From contig VNKQ01000003.1 of assembly GCA_016508695.1 (NCBI GenBank), positions 1,488,001-1,552,000 on the forward strand: DNA of 64,000 bases. The letters run 5' to 3'. The stretch is from Hyphodiscus hymeniophilus (taxonomy: Eukaryota > Ascomycota > Leotiomycetes > Helotiales > Hyphodiscaceae). The position numbers and the translations under genes were made by a program. Under the pieces are notes generated by a model, which searched no databases, had not been told where the DNA came from, and saw nothing but the letters and a program-made list of their open reading frames with translations. How positions within the stretch are numbered: position 1 is the stretch's first letter; the number at the start of each line of letters is the position of its first letter. This document shows, piece after piece, positions 53,431 through 64,000 of the stretch.

Positions 53431-55246
53431 TCAAAGGCCAGCGAAATCAGGAATCCGTCTGATCTCATGGGAGTTGACATAGCTGTAAGGTTTTGTTCCT
53501 TTGATGTACATGTTTATATCATCCGGCCGATCATCTCGCTCGTGTGGGGTAGCGATGAAGTATCGTCGATTTGCAGCTTCCCAGATGACCCAACCAGCCG
53601 GATAACCTCCGCTCATCTCTCGTTCCCACTCTCCCACCTTGACATGCAGCTCCTTGACGGGCGTACTACCGCTCTTCTTCTTTTCATGTCGTAGTAAAGA
53701 CCAAGCATTCTCAAGCCAGCAACTGTCTTCGATTGGGTTGAATGGCTTCTTACGATGTGCTTCAATCTCTAAACTTGTTTCATATTCGTCGAGAAAAATA
53801 TGTGGGGTTCGAGCGGCTTCTTCGGCAACGCCAAGGGGAATGTAGATCCTTATAGTATGGAGGAGAGGAAAAGTTGCGAGAGTGGATAGGATCTCGTTCA
53901 GACCTTGTCCATTTGACGTCTTCCGTGCATCGATCGTGATATCTTCGAGTACTCTGCAACTTTCGCTGAGGCGCTGTACATCACGTACTGATATCGACCA
54001 CCCGAAATACGAAGTTGCACTTTCGACTTCGTGTAGAACAAGTCGGCGCAGCGTGGCGCCATGTGAAGATATTATTGATAGGGGAATATACTTTGCGCCG
54101 TCTCTGATTGACAGGCTTTCAAGAGGAGCGCACGTCTGTAAGAAACTACTCAAGAAGCCGTAAAACTCGGGGCTAGTCGAGTCGTTCAAAGCGAACGAGA
54201 AATGCCGCAAATAAGGGAAGTTATTGCCCTGCCACTGGGATATAGATGTGTGAGATTCAACATCGCCACTCGTGTTCAAGTAGCCAACATCAAGAGTATG
54301 CAAATTCGTCATATCTATCACATCCTTCAAGATTGTGATGTTATGAGTTCCACGAGACCGCAATGCTCGGATCGAGTTGGAGGAGCCGTTTATGGTTTTG
54401 CAGAACTCCTCTCGCATCCAGGTTTGTTCTTGTTGTTCCTCCATCGTGGTATTTCGTATCATACGATTAGATGGTTCTTGGGAAATATCAAGAATTTCAA
54501 GATTCGGCGAGATTGCGACGATTCTCTGCAGAGCATCCTGCCTGAGGTCAATAGGTGAAGTCGTACTTGATAGCCGCGCTTGGAGGGATTTAAGATTCGG
54601 TGAGCGGGCAAGGGCTATCTCCGCACTGTTGGTATGATCTTCATCGTCCTCGGTTCTCGTCCAATTTCGAATGTGTAAATGGGCCTGAGGGTGGCATTTC
54701 TCCAGAGTGTTGAGTAGATCAATGGATAGTTGATCCGTCCCTTGTAGAGTAAATGACTTCAAATGCGGAAGTTTCGAAATCAGATCTGCCATCAAAAACC
54801 AAATGTTCTCATGAGACTCTTTGTATGACCGGTCGTACAAAGTTGGTACCCTCAAAGTGCCGGGCTTCTGAATTGACTTGATTGAGATGAAACGAATGCT
54901 GCGGAGAATATGCTCTTTTGCAGGGTCCGTGAGCAAGCGTCTGAGGACCTCGGAGCTTTTCTTGGAGCGTACGTCTTTCATGTCTTCTTTGAACGTGAAA
55001 TTTTGATGGCGATACTTGAGTGGGTATACAGTGGCATAAAAGGCTTTGCTGGTCAAGGTGAGAGCTGCCAACGTCGGCGGAGAGGTTTCATGAACCTGTC
55101 TGAAGGTCAGCATTATATTATTAAGATAGTGGTGATAACACCACATATTCGAATATCAGCTCCAGCATTTCTCTGCTCAACGCTCTGATCGGACAGGCAT
55201 CGCCACGATCCTTGGCTCCCAGAGCTGTCTGACTCCAGGTGGCCAT
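53431..55246 (-). CDS. F-box protein with leucine-rich-type C-terminal region
   Basis: Two exons, 55246-55145 and 55095-53431 (49-nt intron), give 588 residues. The first exon holds the F-box start, IRALSREMLELIFEY, and the second continues it with VHETSPPTLAALTLTSKAFY. The donor could be three bases later, which would add one Val. The remainder shows irregular leucine-rich repeats typical of F-box/LRR proteins: LISKLPHLKSFTLQG, ISPNLEILDIS, MTNLHTLDVGYL, CAPLESLSIRDG, ATLRRLVLHEV. Such proteins act as substrate adaptors of SCF ubiquitin ligases through Skp1. The target is unknown. Ascomycetes have many such genes in variable regions. It ends in YSYVNSHEIRRIPDFAGL. Confidence 0.82.
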
Positions 55247-56742
55247 AGTGAGCAGAGATTATGGGAGGTTCTCTGGAAGGAATATCAGATCTTCAGCTTG
55301 AACTTTGAACTGAAGAATAATCAAAGGCATCGGCGGCATTTTTGTTGACGCCTGGCCTGGCTTTTGAGAACATGAGGTGGTTGCCTTGGAACCACGTGAG
55401 CTGCAGTCACAACAAGTCTGCTATATCGAAAAATATGGGGGCTTTGCCAGAGATCGCTGCAGAGATGATCATTCTTGACGTGAAGCTATTGCCAAAGAAT
55501 ACAGTGAAATACAAATGGCGGTGTTGGTGTGGAGGCACAATCCGAATGGAAGTTGGATAACTCCATTTTCGGACAATGGATGCCCCGTGCAGGTCACGTG
55601 GTATGCCGAACTCCACCTGGAAGTTGGTTGCATTCCTATATTCGATTTGAGTGTCATCTCTACCATCGTTCAATATGCTCCACAAAGAAGAGGGTGTCAG
55701 TGTGCGCATAACCTAAGATGAGCTCACAAATATTAAGATGTGTGAGAAAGTAGGACGACGGCGTCCAGAGAACAGAAATCTGCTGTGGCTCTACTAAGAA
55801 TCTGGCAAGGCTTGCTACTCCTGCACAGACTAAAGAGATGAGCTGGTTTGGTTATCCACAAGCTATGTTCTTGTCGCAATTTTTAGCCGCGTTGCGTCCT
55901 CATTTTTTCGTGGGAGTATCCACTGCAGCCAGTCACTCTTGATGGCAGCCTGCAGGCGTTCGACACTCCAGACTAGCCTTCAAAATCATGAAGTTCATAT
56001 CTTCAACCACTCCCAAAACCGCAATCAATAAGCTCCATGATTGCCTTATCTGATGATTTCCTCCACATAGCGATAGAGAGCGGCTTGCTCTTTTTATTAG
56101 CCTTCCGTCTCGCTCTTTATAGGCGAAAGTCAACGCGAAAGGAGATGACAAGATCATCGGCCTTGTCTCTGCTACAGTGACAACTTCTCATTGAAGTATA
56201 CATTACCCAGTCTGCAATAATTGGGATTGCGGGACATCGGCCAAGTCATTGAAAAGTAGATCAATCCAGCGATTGGCGAACTTCGATGTCGAGCCAGCCC
56301 GTTTAGGAAGAGTTATCCTGATAGCATGAAACTCACATGTTCTCACATCAATCAATTCCAGATGCCTACCTTCTACGATTCATGGAACCCCATTCTTGGA
56401 GATAATAAAGTGGTCATCTGTGATGATCCCCGCAATAGTATTGGGGTAGCTTCGTAGTCTTTGTCTCAAACATTGGATTGTATGCGGGCCTGGTCGGGGA
56501 CCAGTAGGGTGTACTCTTTGTATAAGCTCTGCAATCTTCTCTTTATATGTACAGCGCTTCTTCCGAAAGTTTGTTTGCCATCTCCGAGAGTACCTACGAC
56601 CACAGACTTTACACTACTCCCCAACTTCATATTCTCTTCTCATGACACAGGGATAGCTCCTTCATTCCGACTTGGCTTCTCAGAACTTTGCTCCTATCAC
56701 TTCCTATCAAATGAATACTAAAGCTGTAAGGATTTCTGTAAG
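55247..56742. other. Intergenic, 1.5 kb
   Basis: It lies upstream of both the F-box gene (-) and the Rieske pseudogene (+). Overlapping short frames on both strands at 55,407-55,720 have no recognised product. No terminal repeats or RNA genes seen. Confidence 0.35.
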
Positions 56743-58319
56743 ATGGCAGGAGCAGAAGTTGCGATCCGAGAATACACACTCCCTGCCTCATGGTGGGTTA
56801 GCGAGAAGATCTTCGAGCTTGAACGAAGGGCAATTTTTACTAAAGTACATTTACCAAGTCCATCTCCAAATTATATCTAATAAACTTTCTAGTCATGGCT
56901 CTTTGCAATGCACAGCTCCCGCTTCAACAAAGCAGGGGATTATTTCAAACTTGAGTTGGCCGGCTTTCCGTTGATCTTGATCATGGGAAAGGACGGAGTC
57001 ATCAACGGCTTCCATAAAGTGTGTCGCCATCGAGCTTACCCGATTATCAATAAAACGTCGGGTAATTCTACTGTACTGGGTAACTCGTCCTCCAAATACT
57101 TTTTTGATCATGTATTGACTTGTGAATAGGCTGCAGATACCACGGGTGGTCGTACAATACCAAAGGAAGCCTTATCAAGGCACCCGGCTTCGAGAACATC
57201 GCCAGCTCCGACAAATCTGCCAACGGTCTCTTCAATATTCAAACCCATACCACTCGACAAGGACTGATCTTCGTAAATTTCGACGCTCGATCTGATAGCG
57301 TCTCTTTCCATGACTTCTACAGAGGCTTAGAAGATGAGCTAGATGAGATGGATTTCGCCAAGTTCGAGTACGTGGAAAGTTTTGAGCCAGATGGACAGTT
57401 CAATTAGAAGACTTTGAGTCAGTTCCGTGCAACCATTGACTGGAAAATACCCACTGATTGAAATTTACAGTGGATGGATATCATGAGTGTTACCACTGCC
57501 CGACCGCCCATCCGAATTTCTTTAAAGCGATTAAAGTGCCAACATACAAGGTCATTGAAAAACATAATTACGCCCGTCACTCAGCTGAAGTTACTGACGC
57601 GCAGGAATCTCCTGAATGCGAAGAACCCCATAAGACCCCGCAGCCGTCATCCTGGTTTGGGTGGGGCAGATCTGGCTCGTCAACCACGCCTTCAGAGAAG
57701 AAGTAGAAGCTGTCCAAGGTGATGCTCCGGGTCTATGGCTCTCTTTGCTCCCTCTTACCTCAATGAACTGCTACTCGTACGCTTAGTACAGTACGCGCAT
57801 AGTTCCTAAGTCTGCCGAAAGGACGGTGTTAGAATACGACGTTTATGGAATGAAGGGAACAGACCCCGCGAAGATTCAAGAGTTTATTAGGTTTTTGAAA
57901 GAGGTCGAACTCGAGGTGAATTTCGTACACTCCACATCCCATTAAGAGTTCATCTAACTAGTGCAGGACTTTGATCTCTGTACGCTCACGCAGAAGAACT
58001 TGAAGGTGGGCATCTATGGGACAGGTCTGCTCCATCCTGAGAAGGAAAATGGTGTTCTGTGTAAGTCTCTCCATTGCAGCTTAATGAGGTAGAGTGTCTC
58101 ATATCTTTGATAGTCTACCAAAATCTGGTCAAAGAATTCGTCTTAGGACATCTCAAGGAGGAAAAAGAGGCGGGGGCCGAAATCCATCCCGCTTTCGTGG
58201 GACCGAGCGTAAGAGGTGGAGAAGGGAAAAAACCTGACCAGAGTACGTTCATCCCTTCAGCTAACATGTTTCAACCAGTTTATGAAGATGAATATCTGAT
58301 TAGTTATAGTATAATGTAA
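56743..58319 (+). pseudogene. Rieske-type aromatic ring-hydroxylating oxygenase alpha subunit, broken
   Basis: The gene model would start at ATG 56743 (MAGAEVAIREYTLP), with exons from 56743-56844, 56893-57079, 57130-57417, 57471 to about 57915 (broken inside), about 57967-58060, 58111-58240 and a short end near 58280-58319. The Rieske [2Fe-2S] ligands are visible (VCRHRAYPI, then GCRYHGWSY), and the catalytic iron site starts in DGYHECYHCPTAHP. The reading frame is broken three times: TAG at 57405-57407 where the family has Trp (QFN-stop-KTL), a one-base deletion near 57702-57706 after TTPSEK, and TAG at 57784-57786 where Trp-Tyr is expected (CYSYA-stop-Y). Both stops fit TGG to TAG transitions. 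Introns remain well formed, so decay is recent. Family function is mono- or dioxygenation of small molecules, such as choline-monooxygenase-like enzymes. No corrected sequence is implied. Confidence 0.82.
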
Positions 58320-58659
58320 ACAGCTGGAGTGTGAAAACAATGCAGTGAGCGTGCTTGCGTGGTAAATACTAGACGTTAAGGCCTACTATTACAAGTCACT
58401 TTTCGCTCGCTTTGGGTCTCCTCTTTTGAGTCTTTTTGTCTCTACCAGGCTAGAGTCTTTGCTGATCTTTATTTGTGCATTGGAGACAACCGATCTATTC
58501 TTGTCGTGTATGATAAAACATTGTCACGTGATGCATAGTCTATGACGCCGTTGACTTACATCACGATAAATGAAGGATGCAAGTATTGCTAAAGTGTCTA
58601 CAAACGAAGACGGACTTGTGCAGAATTGCATTCATCACAGGTATTTTATCCAAAGCAAA
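58320..58659. other. Short intergenic region
   Basis: 340 bp leader of the next gene. An in-frame ATG at 58570 would lengthen that protein by 30 residues. Nothing else seen. Confidence 0.35.
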
Positions 58660-59589
58660 ATGCCACCCAAACAACCTCACCAGAGAAACACACGAGCTGT
58701 TGCAACTCATGCATCTAAGGATGCGCTCAAGAAGGAAAATGAAGCAAATGAGGACACCGAAACTTCCAACGAGGCACAAGCTAAATCTGGTGGCAAACGC
58801 AAAGGACCTCCTTCTGTAGAAAATCAGGAGCCTCCTACTAAATCCACCAAAACGTCCTCAAGTGAGATAGACATCATCAAATTCCTCCTTTCACCAGGCG
58901 CTCTCTCCCTGTGCCAGGGCCGAAAAACTGATGTTTCACAATTCGATGCAAAGTCTGGAAAGGATTACTTCTCGCCAGATCTTACGCCCTTCGAACACTT
59001 ACTATGTGCCGCCATTCTCAGCCGTCCAATATCCCACGTCCTAGGTCAACGGACGATTAGAACTGTGCTCAACGACCCATGGAATTGGAACACCGCCCAA
59101 CCAATTATTGATGCTGGAAAGGAGAATCAAGAGGGAAAAACTGAGAGGCTGAAGGCTATGGAGGAAGCGAGGACGCAGCATCGGCAGAAAACGGCTGCTG
59201 AGCTAGGAGCACTGGCTGTGGCTGTGATAGACGAGAAGTGGGATGAGCGTGAGGACGGCAGTTTGGACGGGCTTCTAGAGGCATCTGAGGGGAAAGAGAG
59301 AGAGGTTAGGAGATTGCTGAAGAAGATCAAAGGTATTGGTGATACGGCAGTGGATATCTTTGTCAGGAGGGTGCAGGGGTGTAAGGGCTGGGAAACTTTG
59401 GGATGGTTCGTGGATTCGAAGACTGAGGAGGCGCTGGTGAAAGTCGGGCTGCCGGGCGATGCGGAGGATGTGAAAAAACTCGTGGAGGAGAGCGGGTCTG
59501 AGAATGTGAGAAGGGATTTTGCCAGAGTGCTAGAAAGATCATTGGGGGTTGCATTAGAAGGAAGAGAAACGGAAATTCCTCCACAGTAG
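58660..59589 (+). CDS. Helix-hairpin-helix domain protein, uncharacterised
   Basis: Single frame, 309 residues from ATG 58660 (MPPKQPHQRNTRAV), chosen because the upstream in-frame ATG at 58570 adds a segment unlike the rest. The N-terminal 75 residues are charged and disordered (KKENEANEDTETSN). The folded part begins near DIIKFLLSPGALSL and has PFEHLLCAAILSRPISHVLGQRT, which resembles the helical start of HhH-GPD-type folds. A helix-hairpin-helix with the loop KIKGIGDTAVDIFVRRVQG follows, as in base-excision DNA glycosylases. The catalytic Lys/Asp pattern of endonuclease III and the FeS cysteines are not seen, so enzymatic activity is doubtful. Nucleic-acid binding is the safest guess. Similar unnamed proteins are widespread in ascomycetes. 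Confidence 0.75.
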   Translation: MPPKQPHQRNTRAVATHASKDALKKENEANEDTETSNEAQAKSGGKRKGPPSVENQEPPTKSTKTSSSEIDIIKFLLSPGALSLCQGRKTDVSQFDAKSGKDYFSPDLTPFEHLLCAAILSRPISHVLGQRTIRTVLNDPWNWNTAQPIIDAGKENQEGKTERLKAMEEARTQHRQKTAAELGALAVAVIDEKWDEREDGSLDGLLEASEGKEREVRRLLKKIKGIGDTAVDIFVRRVQGCKGWETLGWFVDSKTEEALVKVGLPGDAEDVKKLVEESGSENVRRDFARVLERSLGVALEGRETEIPPQ

Positions 59590-60408
59590 AAGGCAGGACA
59601 TATATACGATAATCTCGGAAGGAGCACAACTTTGTCTGAGAGGGGAAGATAGTTCGATCTTGATATTTGCTCAGGAAATTTGGATTGGGCACGATCCTTG
59701 GTATCAGACTGCGAATAGTTCCGAAGATTTCGCTTGTGAAGGATTGAAAGAACAAGAGTACAGGCTCCAGCAGGTATATCGGACTTTAGGTTCTGGAATT
59801 ACAGTACAGTAGCGAGACGACCCCTGAAGCCGCTGACCTCGCTTCGGGAAGACTTCCCAAACTGTTGGCTTTCGGATATGTATACCATTCTCGCAGACGG
59901 AGCAAGTGAGGAGAGCTCGGTGAGCACATGAAAACTATAATATGCATATTGACATCAGGAGTTTGCCTGACAATACTTTAATTCAAATCGCGTAAAGATT
60001 GTATGAAAGTTTTACAGCAGTAAGGTTGGAGCGAGGCTAACCTAAATAGGAGACTCGCGCGAGGACCCCTATCGGAGTTACTGAGTGACACTACCAATAC
60101 ATTAAATGATGAGGTCCAACAGTTGCTTGGATTGTATGAAACCCTATGTCCATTGTTAAAACCGTCGCGGGCCACTGGTGTTTTCTGCTCTTATTGACGA
60201 GACTGCAGGCCGTACGCGGATGCTCCTCTATCCAGATGTATAAAACCTCCAACCCAAGTATCTTCCCATCATCAGCTCAACGTCCTCAAGATATTTGAGC
60301 AGTTCAACAATTTCAAATCACTCAACTCGTCAGTCATGAAACCCATCTTCACTTCGCTTTCATTCGAGCAACCTCGAAGGTCTTAAAAAACCAATACATA
60401 GAGCAATA
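59590..60408. other. Intergenic, promoter of the nitroreductase gene
   Basis: 819 bp; the right end is a likely promoter with TATAAA at about 60239-60244 and a long leader. No other gene recognised. Confidence 0.4.
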
Positions 60409-61116
60409 ATGTCCGCTGCACCAGTCCAAGCCGGCTCACCCGCTTACAAAGTGCCCTTTCTTGAAGCCATCAAAATCCGCCGTTCCGTCCACTCCCTTTC
60501 GAAATCCTCCCCAATCCCAGACGACCGAATTGTCTTGATCGTCAACCACGCCATCAAGCACGCTCCATCGCCCTTTCATGTCCAATCATGCCGCGCAATC
60601 GTTCTCTTCGGTGACGAGCATGATAAGCTTTGGGACATCGGCCTGCAACGCACCAAAGAAACCGTGCCTCCTGAAGTTTTCGCCAACCTTGAAGACAAGA
60701 TCAATGGTTTTAGGGCGGCTTATGGTACGGTTTTGTTTTTTGAGGATTCGAGTGCTGTGGAGAAATTGCCGCCTCCTTTCCAGGCACTTAGCTCCAAAAA
60801 CCCCGAATGTGAGTTGATTCGCATGGTAGAAGGCACTTGTATCGGATGCTGACGTTCATTCATAGGGTTTGAACAATCGAATGCAATGAATCAATTTATT
60901 GCATGGACAGCACTTGCCACCGAAGGTCTCGGCTGCAATCTCCAACACTACCACGCCATCATCGGCAAAGCCGTAGCTGAGATATGGAAGGTTCCCCAGA
61001 CTTGGCGCCTTCGCGCCGAACTGGTATTCGGTACTCCGAGTGGTCCTCCTCGGGGTGGTGTCGAGAAGCAATTCGCGCCACTTGAGGGAAGAGTTCAGGT
61101 CTATGGAGATAAGTAG
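60409..61116 (+). CDS. Fungal nitroreductase-like protein (Frm2/Hbn1-like)
   Basis: FMN-dependent nitroreductase-fold protein of the yeast Frm2/Hbn1 type, associated with redox and lipid-stress responses. Exons 60409-60808 and 60866-61116 (57-nt intron, phase 1) give 216 residues, close to the family's usual size. Motifs: FLEAIKIRRSVHSLSKSSPI at the N-terminus (the R-R-S phosphate-binding start), HVQSCRAIVLFGDEHDKLWD, YGTVLFFED, FEQSNAMNQFIAWTALATEGLGCNLQHY (the conserved AxNQ..W..L...GLG dimer/FMN region) and AELVFGTPSGPP at the end. No signal peptide or membrane segment; cytosolic. No operon-like partner. The start is the only ATG giving the complete N-terminal motif. Confidence 0.9.
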
Positions 61117-62175
61117 ATTCCTCCCGAAGTGAGAGACTTCTTCATTCAGTCACATCCAAATATGGTAGAATCGGCGTAATTGAGCAGGAGAGTGAGAGTT
61201 GCATTTTCTATCTTGTAATGTAGAGAATACTTAGAAATCAACCACTCAAACACCAATTTGAGCTTGATCTGGCACTACTCGAACAAATCGGAATGGAAAC
61301 TACCCTTCGGTACGCCAGAGAATGGAAATATGACCAATATATAATATCAGACATTTCACATTTTTGCTGATTGAGCGCGTCCTTGGTGCTGAACAAAACA
61401 AAATATCTTCGTTCTACGTGTAGATGATGGATAACTGCTTCTCTCCTTTGCATTTTTAGTCCAGAAATCGTAGAACAACAGTTTCCAGGCCCAAAAACCA
61501 GAAACCGACTCATGCTTTACAGCACCCCGTTATATAGGAAAATTCAGCATCGACATCATGACAGGAAGATTGGCCAGTCGCCAAAGTCGCTGCGCCTTTA
61601 CTTCCTGCCTACTGGGCAGGGCTGGAGCTGGTCTTCTGATGCTTAGATCGAGGAGTGCAAGAAGCATGAAAAAAAATTCAGGGGAATATAGAGGCTTGAC
61701 CGCGGAAAGGAGCGAGGGTTGGAACTGTTAAGTACCCCACGACTCCACGACATGTGAATGTCAGTGCGAAAAACTGAGTACCCCATTGAGAAGTACGTTT
61801 CTCATAGCACTCCAATCCCGAGAGACATCTGATACGACAAAAATGAAAGATCCTCGAGAGGTAAAAGAACTTCAAGAAGCAACTCGGGGAGAAGAAGTTG
61901 GATGTGACGGAGGGGGGACGTTTCGAAAGCAAAATGTGGGGCTGAAATCCCGAAATAGAGGTGGCTGGGAATGAAAAGGCCTGACTTGCAGGATTCACTG
62001 CCGCATGGAGTATGTGACATGGCTTGCATGTTTCTGACTTGTTGGCACCCCGGCCAAGCAGCCTTGTTTGAGATGTCGAAAGGCTGGGTGTAGAGCAAAC
62101 GTCGCAACCTCGTTATTTACATGCCGGATCATCCGTCAATCGAGCAGTCTCACCACGCCCTCAATCCCGCTTCTC
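61117..62175. other. Intergenic
   Basis: 1.06 kb. A minus-strand frame at 61678-61998 overlapping a + strand frame at 61786-61974 is unrecognised. It should hold the promoter of the GRF zinc-finger gene. The frame of that gene stays open upstream to about 62068 but without an ATG. Confidence 0.35.
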
Positions 62176-63099
62176 ATGGCGGCGCACGAGCATCGCCAAC
62201 AGTATAGAGAGACTGCGGAGGTAGAGAAGAAATGGCGTGGCTCTGTGAGGAAGGGCGCATTCTGGTGCGATTGTGAACCCCCACGCCTAGCTCGCTGTTA
62301 TACCACCAGAAACGGTGAGAACAGGGGCAAGCGATGTATACATCCTCATTCCTTCAATCTGTGCCATGTTGACAGTGATCTAGTCTGGACATGCCCGATA
62401 GCAAGAGGTGATCCCCAGCAGTGTAACTTCTGGGTCTGGGTAGACAACGAAGCTGAAGCAAAAGAATGGCTTAAACAACACGGCCCAGAGGAGGCCCCAG
62501 AGACTCCGTCCAAGCTTTTCATATCGCCTGAAACCCCTTGGACGAAAGCAAAGAGGAAACTAGTTTCCCGAGAAGTGTCAGACGAAAATGAAAATGGAGG
62601 GTCTTCGAAGCGCGACCGTGATGAGGAAGAAATCTTTGGCGGAGAGAGCCCGTCCAGAAAAGCTACCAAAATCAATGACTTTGCCAACCCTGGCGGTCAA
62701 ACATTCTTGGAGAAATTGAACAACGCAGCACTGCCACCGACTCCTCAAACTCTCGTGAAAAGTAACTGGAAATGCAAAGCAGAAGCAGCAGTGGATGCGA
62801 AGTCCTCTGGCATTGATACCGCCTTCAAGGACGACAAACGTGTTGATGGCGCTGGCCAGGCACTGAAGACACCAGACCTTGCAAGCCGAGTCCTAGCATT
62901 ACTGCGCGAAGAACATAATGACCTCAAAGGATCGACCGAATTACTTATACGCCATGAGATTGAGGCAGAGTCGGATTTGAACGCAACTCGAGTGAGGAGT
63001 TGTGAAAGAACAATCTCAAGAATGTCTGAGAGGATTAATGAGTTGGAGAGTAACATTTCGGACTGGATTGGAGAAGAAACATTGGGAGAACACATCTGA
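62176..63099 (+). CDS. GRF-type zinc finger protein with C-terminal coiled coil
   Basis: Single frame, 307 residues from ATG 62176 (MAAHEHRQQYRETAEVE). Residues about 32-110 form a GRF-type zinc finger: FWCDCEPPRLARCYTTRNGENRGKRC (given by its ends) supplies the first Cys pair and the N-x-G-R region, HVDSDLVWTCP follows, and QCNFWVWVD gives the last Cys with the aromatic F-W motif. GRF fingers bind single-stranded nucleic acid in topoisomerase III, NEIL3 and APE2, and also occur alone in many fungal proteins like this one. The middle is disordered and charged (EVSDENENGGSSKRDRDEEE). The last 70 residues form a likely coiled coil (ISRMSERINELESNISDWIG). A nuclear role in DNA or RNA handling is plausible. 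The frame stays open about 100 nt upstream but without another ATG. Confidence 0.8.
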   Translation: MAAHEHRQQYRETAEVEKKWRGSVRKGAFWCDCEPPRLARCYTTRNGENRGKRCIHPHSFNLCHVDSDLVWTCPIARGDPQQCNFWVWVDNEAEAKEWLKQHGPEEAPETPSKLFISPETPWTKAKRKLVSREVSDENENGGSSKRDRDEEEIFGGESPSRKATKINDFANPGGQTFLEKLNNAALPPTPQTLVKSNWKCKAEAAVDAKSSGIDTAFKDDKRVDGAGQALKTPDLASRVLALLREEHNDLKGSTELLIRHEIEAESDLNATRVRSCERTISRMSERINELESNISDWIGEETLGEHI

Positions 63100-63833
63100 T
63101 CTATTCTTCGCATCCTCACTAGAAGTCTCTGCCCAGCAACAAATATCTCTCCAATGCCAGATACTGTGTTCACCCCACATCTTGATGTATATTAAGTCAA
63201 GTCCCGGACAGACTACTCAGAAGGGATGAAATCGCTTATTGTGAATCCCAACGACAACTTTGGAAGTCACCGGAGAGGCGGCGAAAACTTGAGAGCTTGC
63301 GAGAAGTCGTCGCTCTAAAAGCTGGAGCGTAACAATCAAAGCTACTGGCTTGACTTATATCGACTCGATGCTTATTCACGACCCAGTGCCCCACACGGGG
63401 GTCCAAAGGCCTTGAAAAGCGCATGGAAAGCATTGGTCGAAGGTTAAGAAGCTAGCAAATTCAGAAGTAATGGAGTGAGCAATTATGGATCTAGTATAGT
63501 GCTTGGGACCCTACACTTACGCCGTTAGATCAGTGATTGTGTGCTTCGCACCAGTATCTCCTCTATCTAGATGCCAGCGTGCTATATTCTGTGGGACTTT
63601 TCGTCATAAAGATAGAGAATGTGGCGAATCCACATTATTTCATCGGCCATTACCGTATTTTTGAGATTCGAATCCTATAATTCGCTCTATTCTTATGTTA
63701 TTGGTCTATTGAGCAGGCTGGGAAAACATCAGCATTCTATTTCTATTCTATCTCCCGGAAATTCTAGCATTGATTTCAGAAGTGCCTCGCCAAACACAAA
63801 TGAAGTAGATTTCATCGTGTGGCAGCTCTTGAA
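63100..63833. other. Intergenic
   Basis: 734 bp between the GRF gene and the gene entering from the right edge. Open frames here are unrecognised. Confidence 0.35.
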
Positions 63834-64000
63834 TCAGACATATCTATTTTCACAAACACCTTCTACGACTTCGACCCATCTATCCAAAAACTCCTGCATC
63901 TTCTCCTTGGGATTTAGAGTTGAATTGAAGACAAGGCAAAGTGTCAACTTGTCGTTCCATGAATGCGATCGTGCCGATACAATACGCTGAGACTGGTCGG
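63834..64000 (-). CDS. C-terminal end of a gene entering from the right edge
   Basis: A minus-strand frame runs in from the window edge and stops with TGA at 63836-63834, leaving about 55 residues. The sequence looks clearly protein-coding (QRIVSARSHSWNDKLTLCLV, then FNSTLNPKEKMQEFLDRWVE, ending CENRYV). The pattern of a hydrophobic strand, an N-x-x-L turn and a long terminal helix would suit the end of a condensation/acyltransferase-like or similar enzyme, but no family can be named from this piece. Confidence 0.5.
   Translation of the reverse strand, partial: DQSQRIVSARSHSWNDKLTLCLVFNSTLNPKEKMQEFLDRWVEVVEGVCENRYV

Noticed and set aside
55407..55721. Overlapping frames on both strands upstream of the Rieske pseudogene
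   Set aside because: Mutually antisense, no recognised product, no splice support.
61678..61998. 106-residue minus-strand frame before the GRF gene
   Set aside because: Low-complexity Phe/Ser/Pro mix typical of antisense or non-coding frames, and no domain.
1..64000. CRISPR arrays, rRNA genes, complete transposons
   Set aside because: No regular spaced repeats, rRNA-like sequence, transposase or reverse transcriptase frame or terminal repeats were seen, and the window is eukaryotic.

Overview
The window is nuclear DNA of a filamentous ascomycete (Pezizomycotina). Genes are compact, lie on both strands and carry short GT-AG introns, mostly 47-100 nt. Fungal hallmarks include a Zn2Cys6 transcription factor, a sedolisin protease, an ABCC pump, galactose oxidase and fungal-type nitroreductase. 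The overall look would suit a Leotiomycete, but that is only an impression. All exon models were spliced by eye and checked for phase; no database search was run.

Layout. 0-11 kb: the end of a CDC50/LEM3 flippase subunit, the FACT subunit SPT16, and a seven-exon ABCC multidrug transporter. 12-18.3 kb: a disordered hypothetical protein, a 2.3 kb gene-poor stretch, then two adjacent ribosomal protein genes (uL16/RPL10 and eL30/RPL30). 19.8-31.3 kb: a compact block that looks like a catabolic cluster, made of an MFS sugar-type permease, a divergent ADP-ribosylglycohydrolase-family enzyme with extra beta-rich modules, a Zn2Cys6 regulator, a ribokinase, and a second regulator-like protein without a visible zinc cluster. 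32-37 kb: a coiled-coil protein, a hypothetical protein and a small doubtful gene. 37-47.4 kb: a secreted sedolisin, a 3.7 kb gene-poor stretch, a complete galactose oxidase and a small catalase-related heme protein. 48-64 kb: a nuclear-looking disordered protein, a large secreted Ser/Thr-rich cell-wall-type protein, an F-box protein, a broken Rieske oxygenase pseudogene, a helix-hairpin-helix protein, a nitroreductase, a GRF zinc-finger protein, and the tail of a gene that runs off the right edge.

The most interesting part is the 19.8-31.3 kb block. Import (MFS), hydrolysis of a ribosyl bond (ADP-ribosylglycohydrolase fold with its metal-binding residues), phosphorylation of the released ribose (ribokinase) and local regulation (one or two transcription factors) would together make a ribose-glycoside utilisation pathway. 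The 768 bp promoter shared by the permease and the hydrolase has a tandem 10-bp repeat, a palindrome and several CreA-like sites. The function is inferred from family membership and adjacency, not shown. A second theme is redox chemistry: galactose oxidase makes H2O2 and a catalase-related gene follows it. A third is decay: the Rieske gene has two in-frame TAG codons where Trp is expected and a one-base frameshift.
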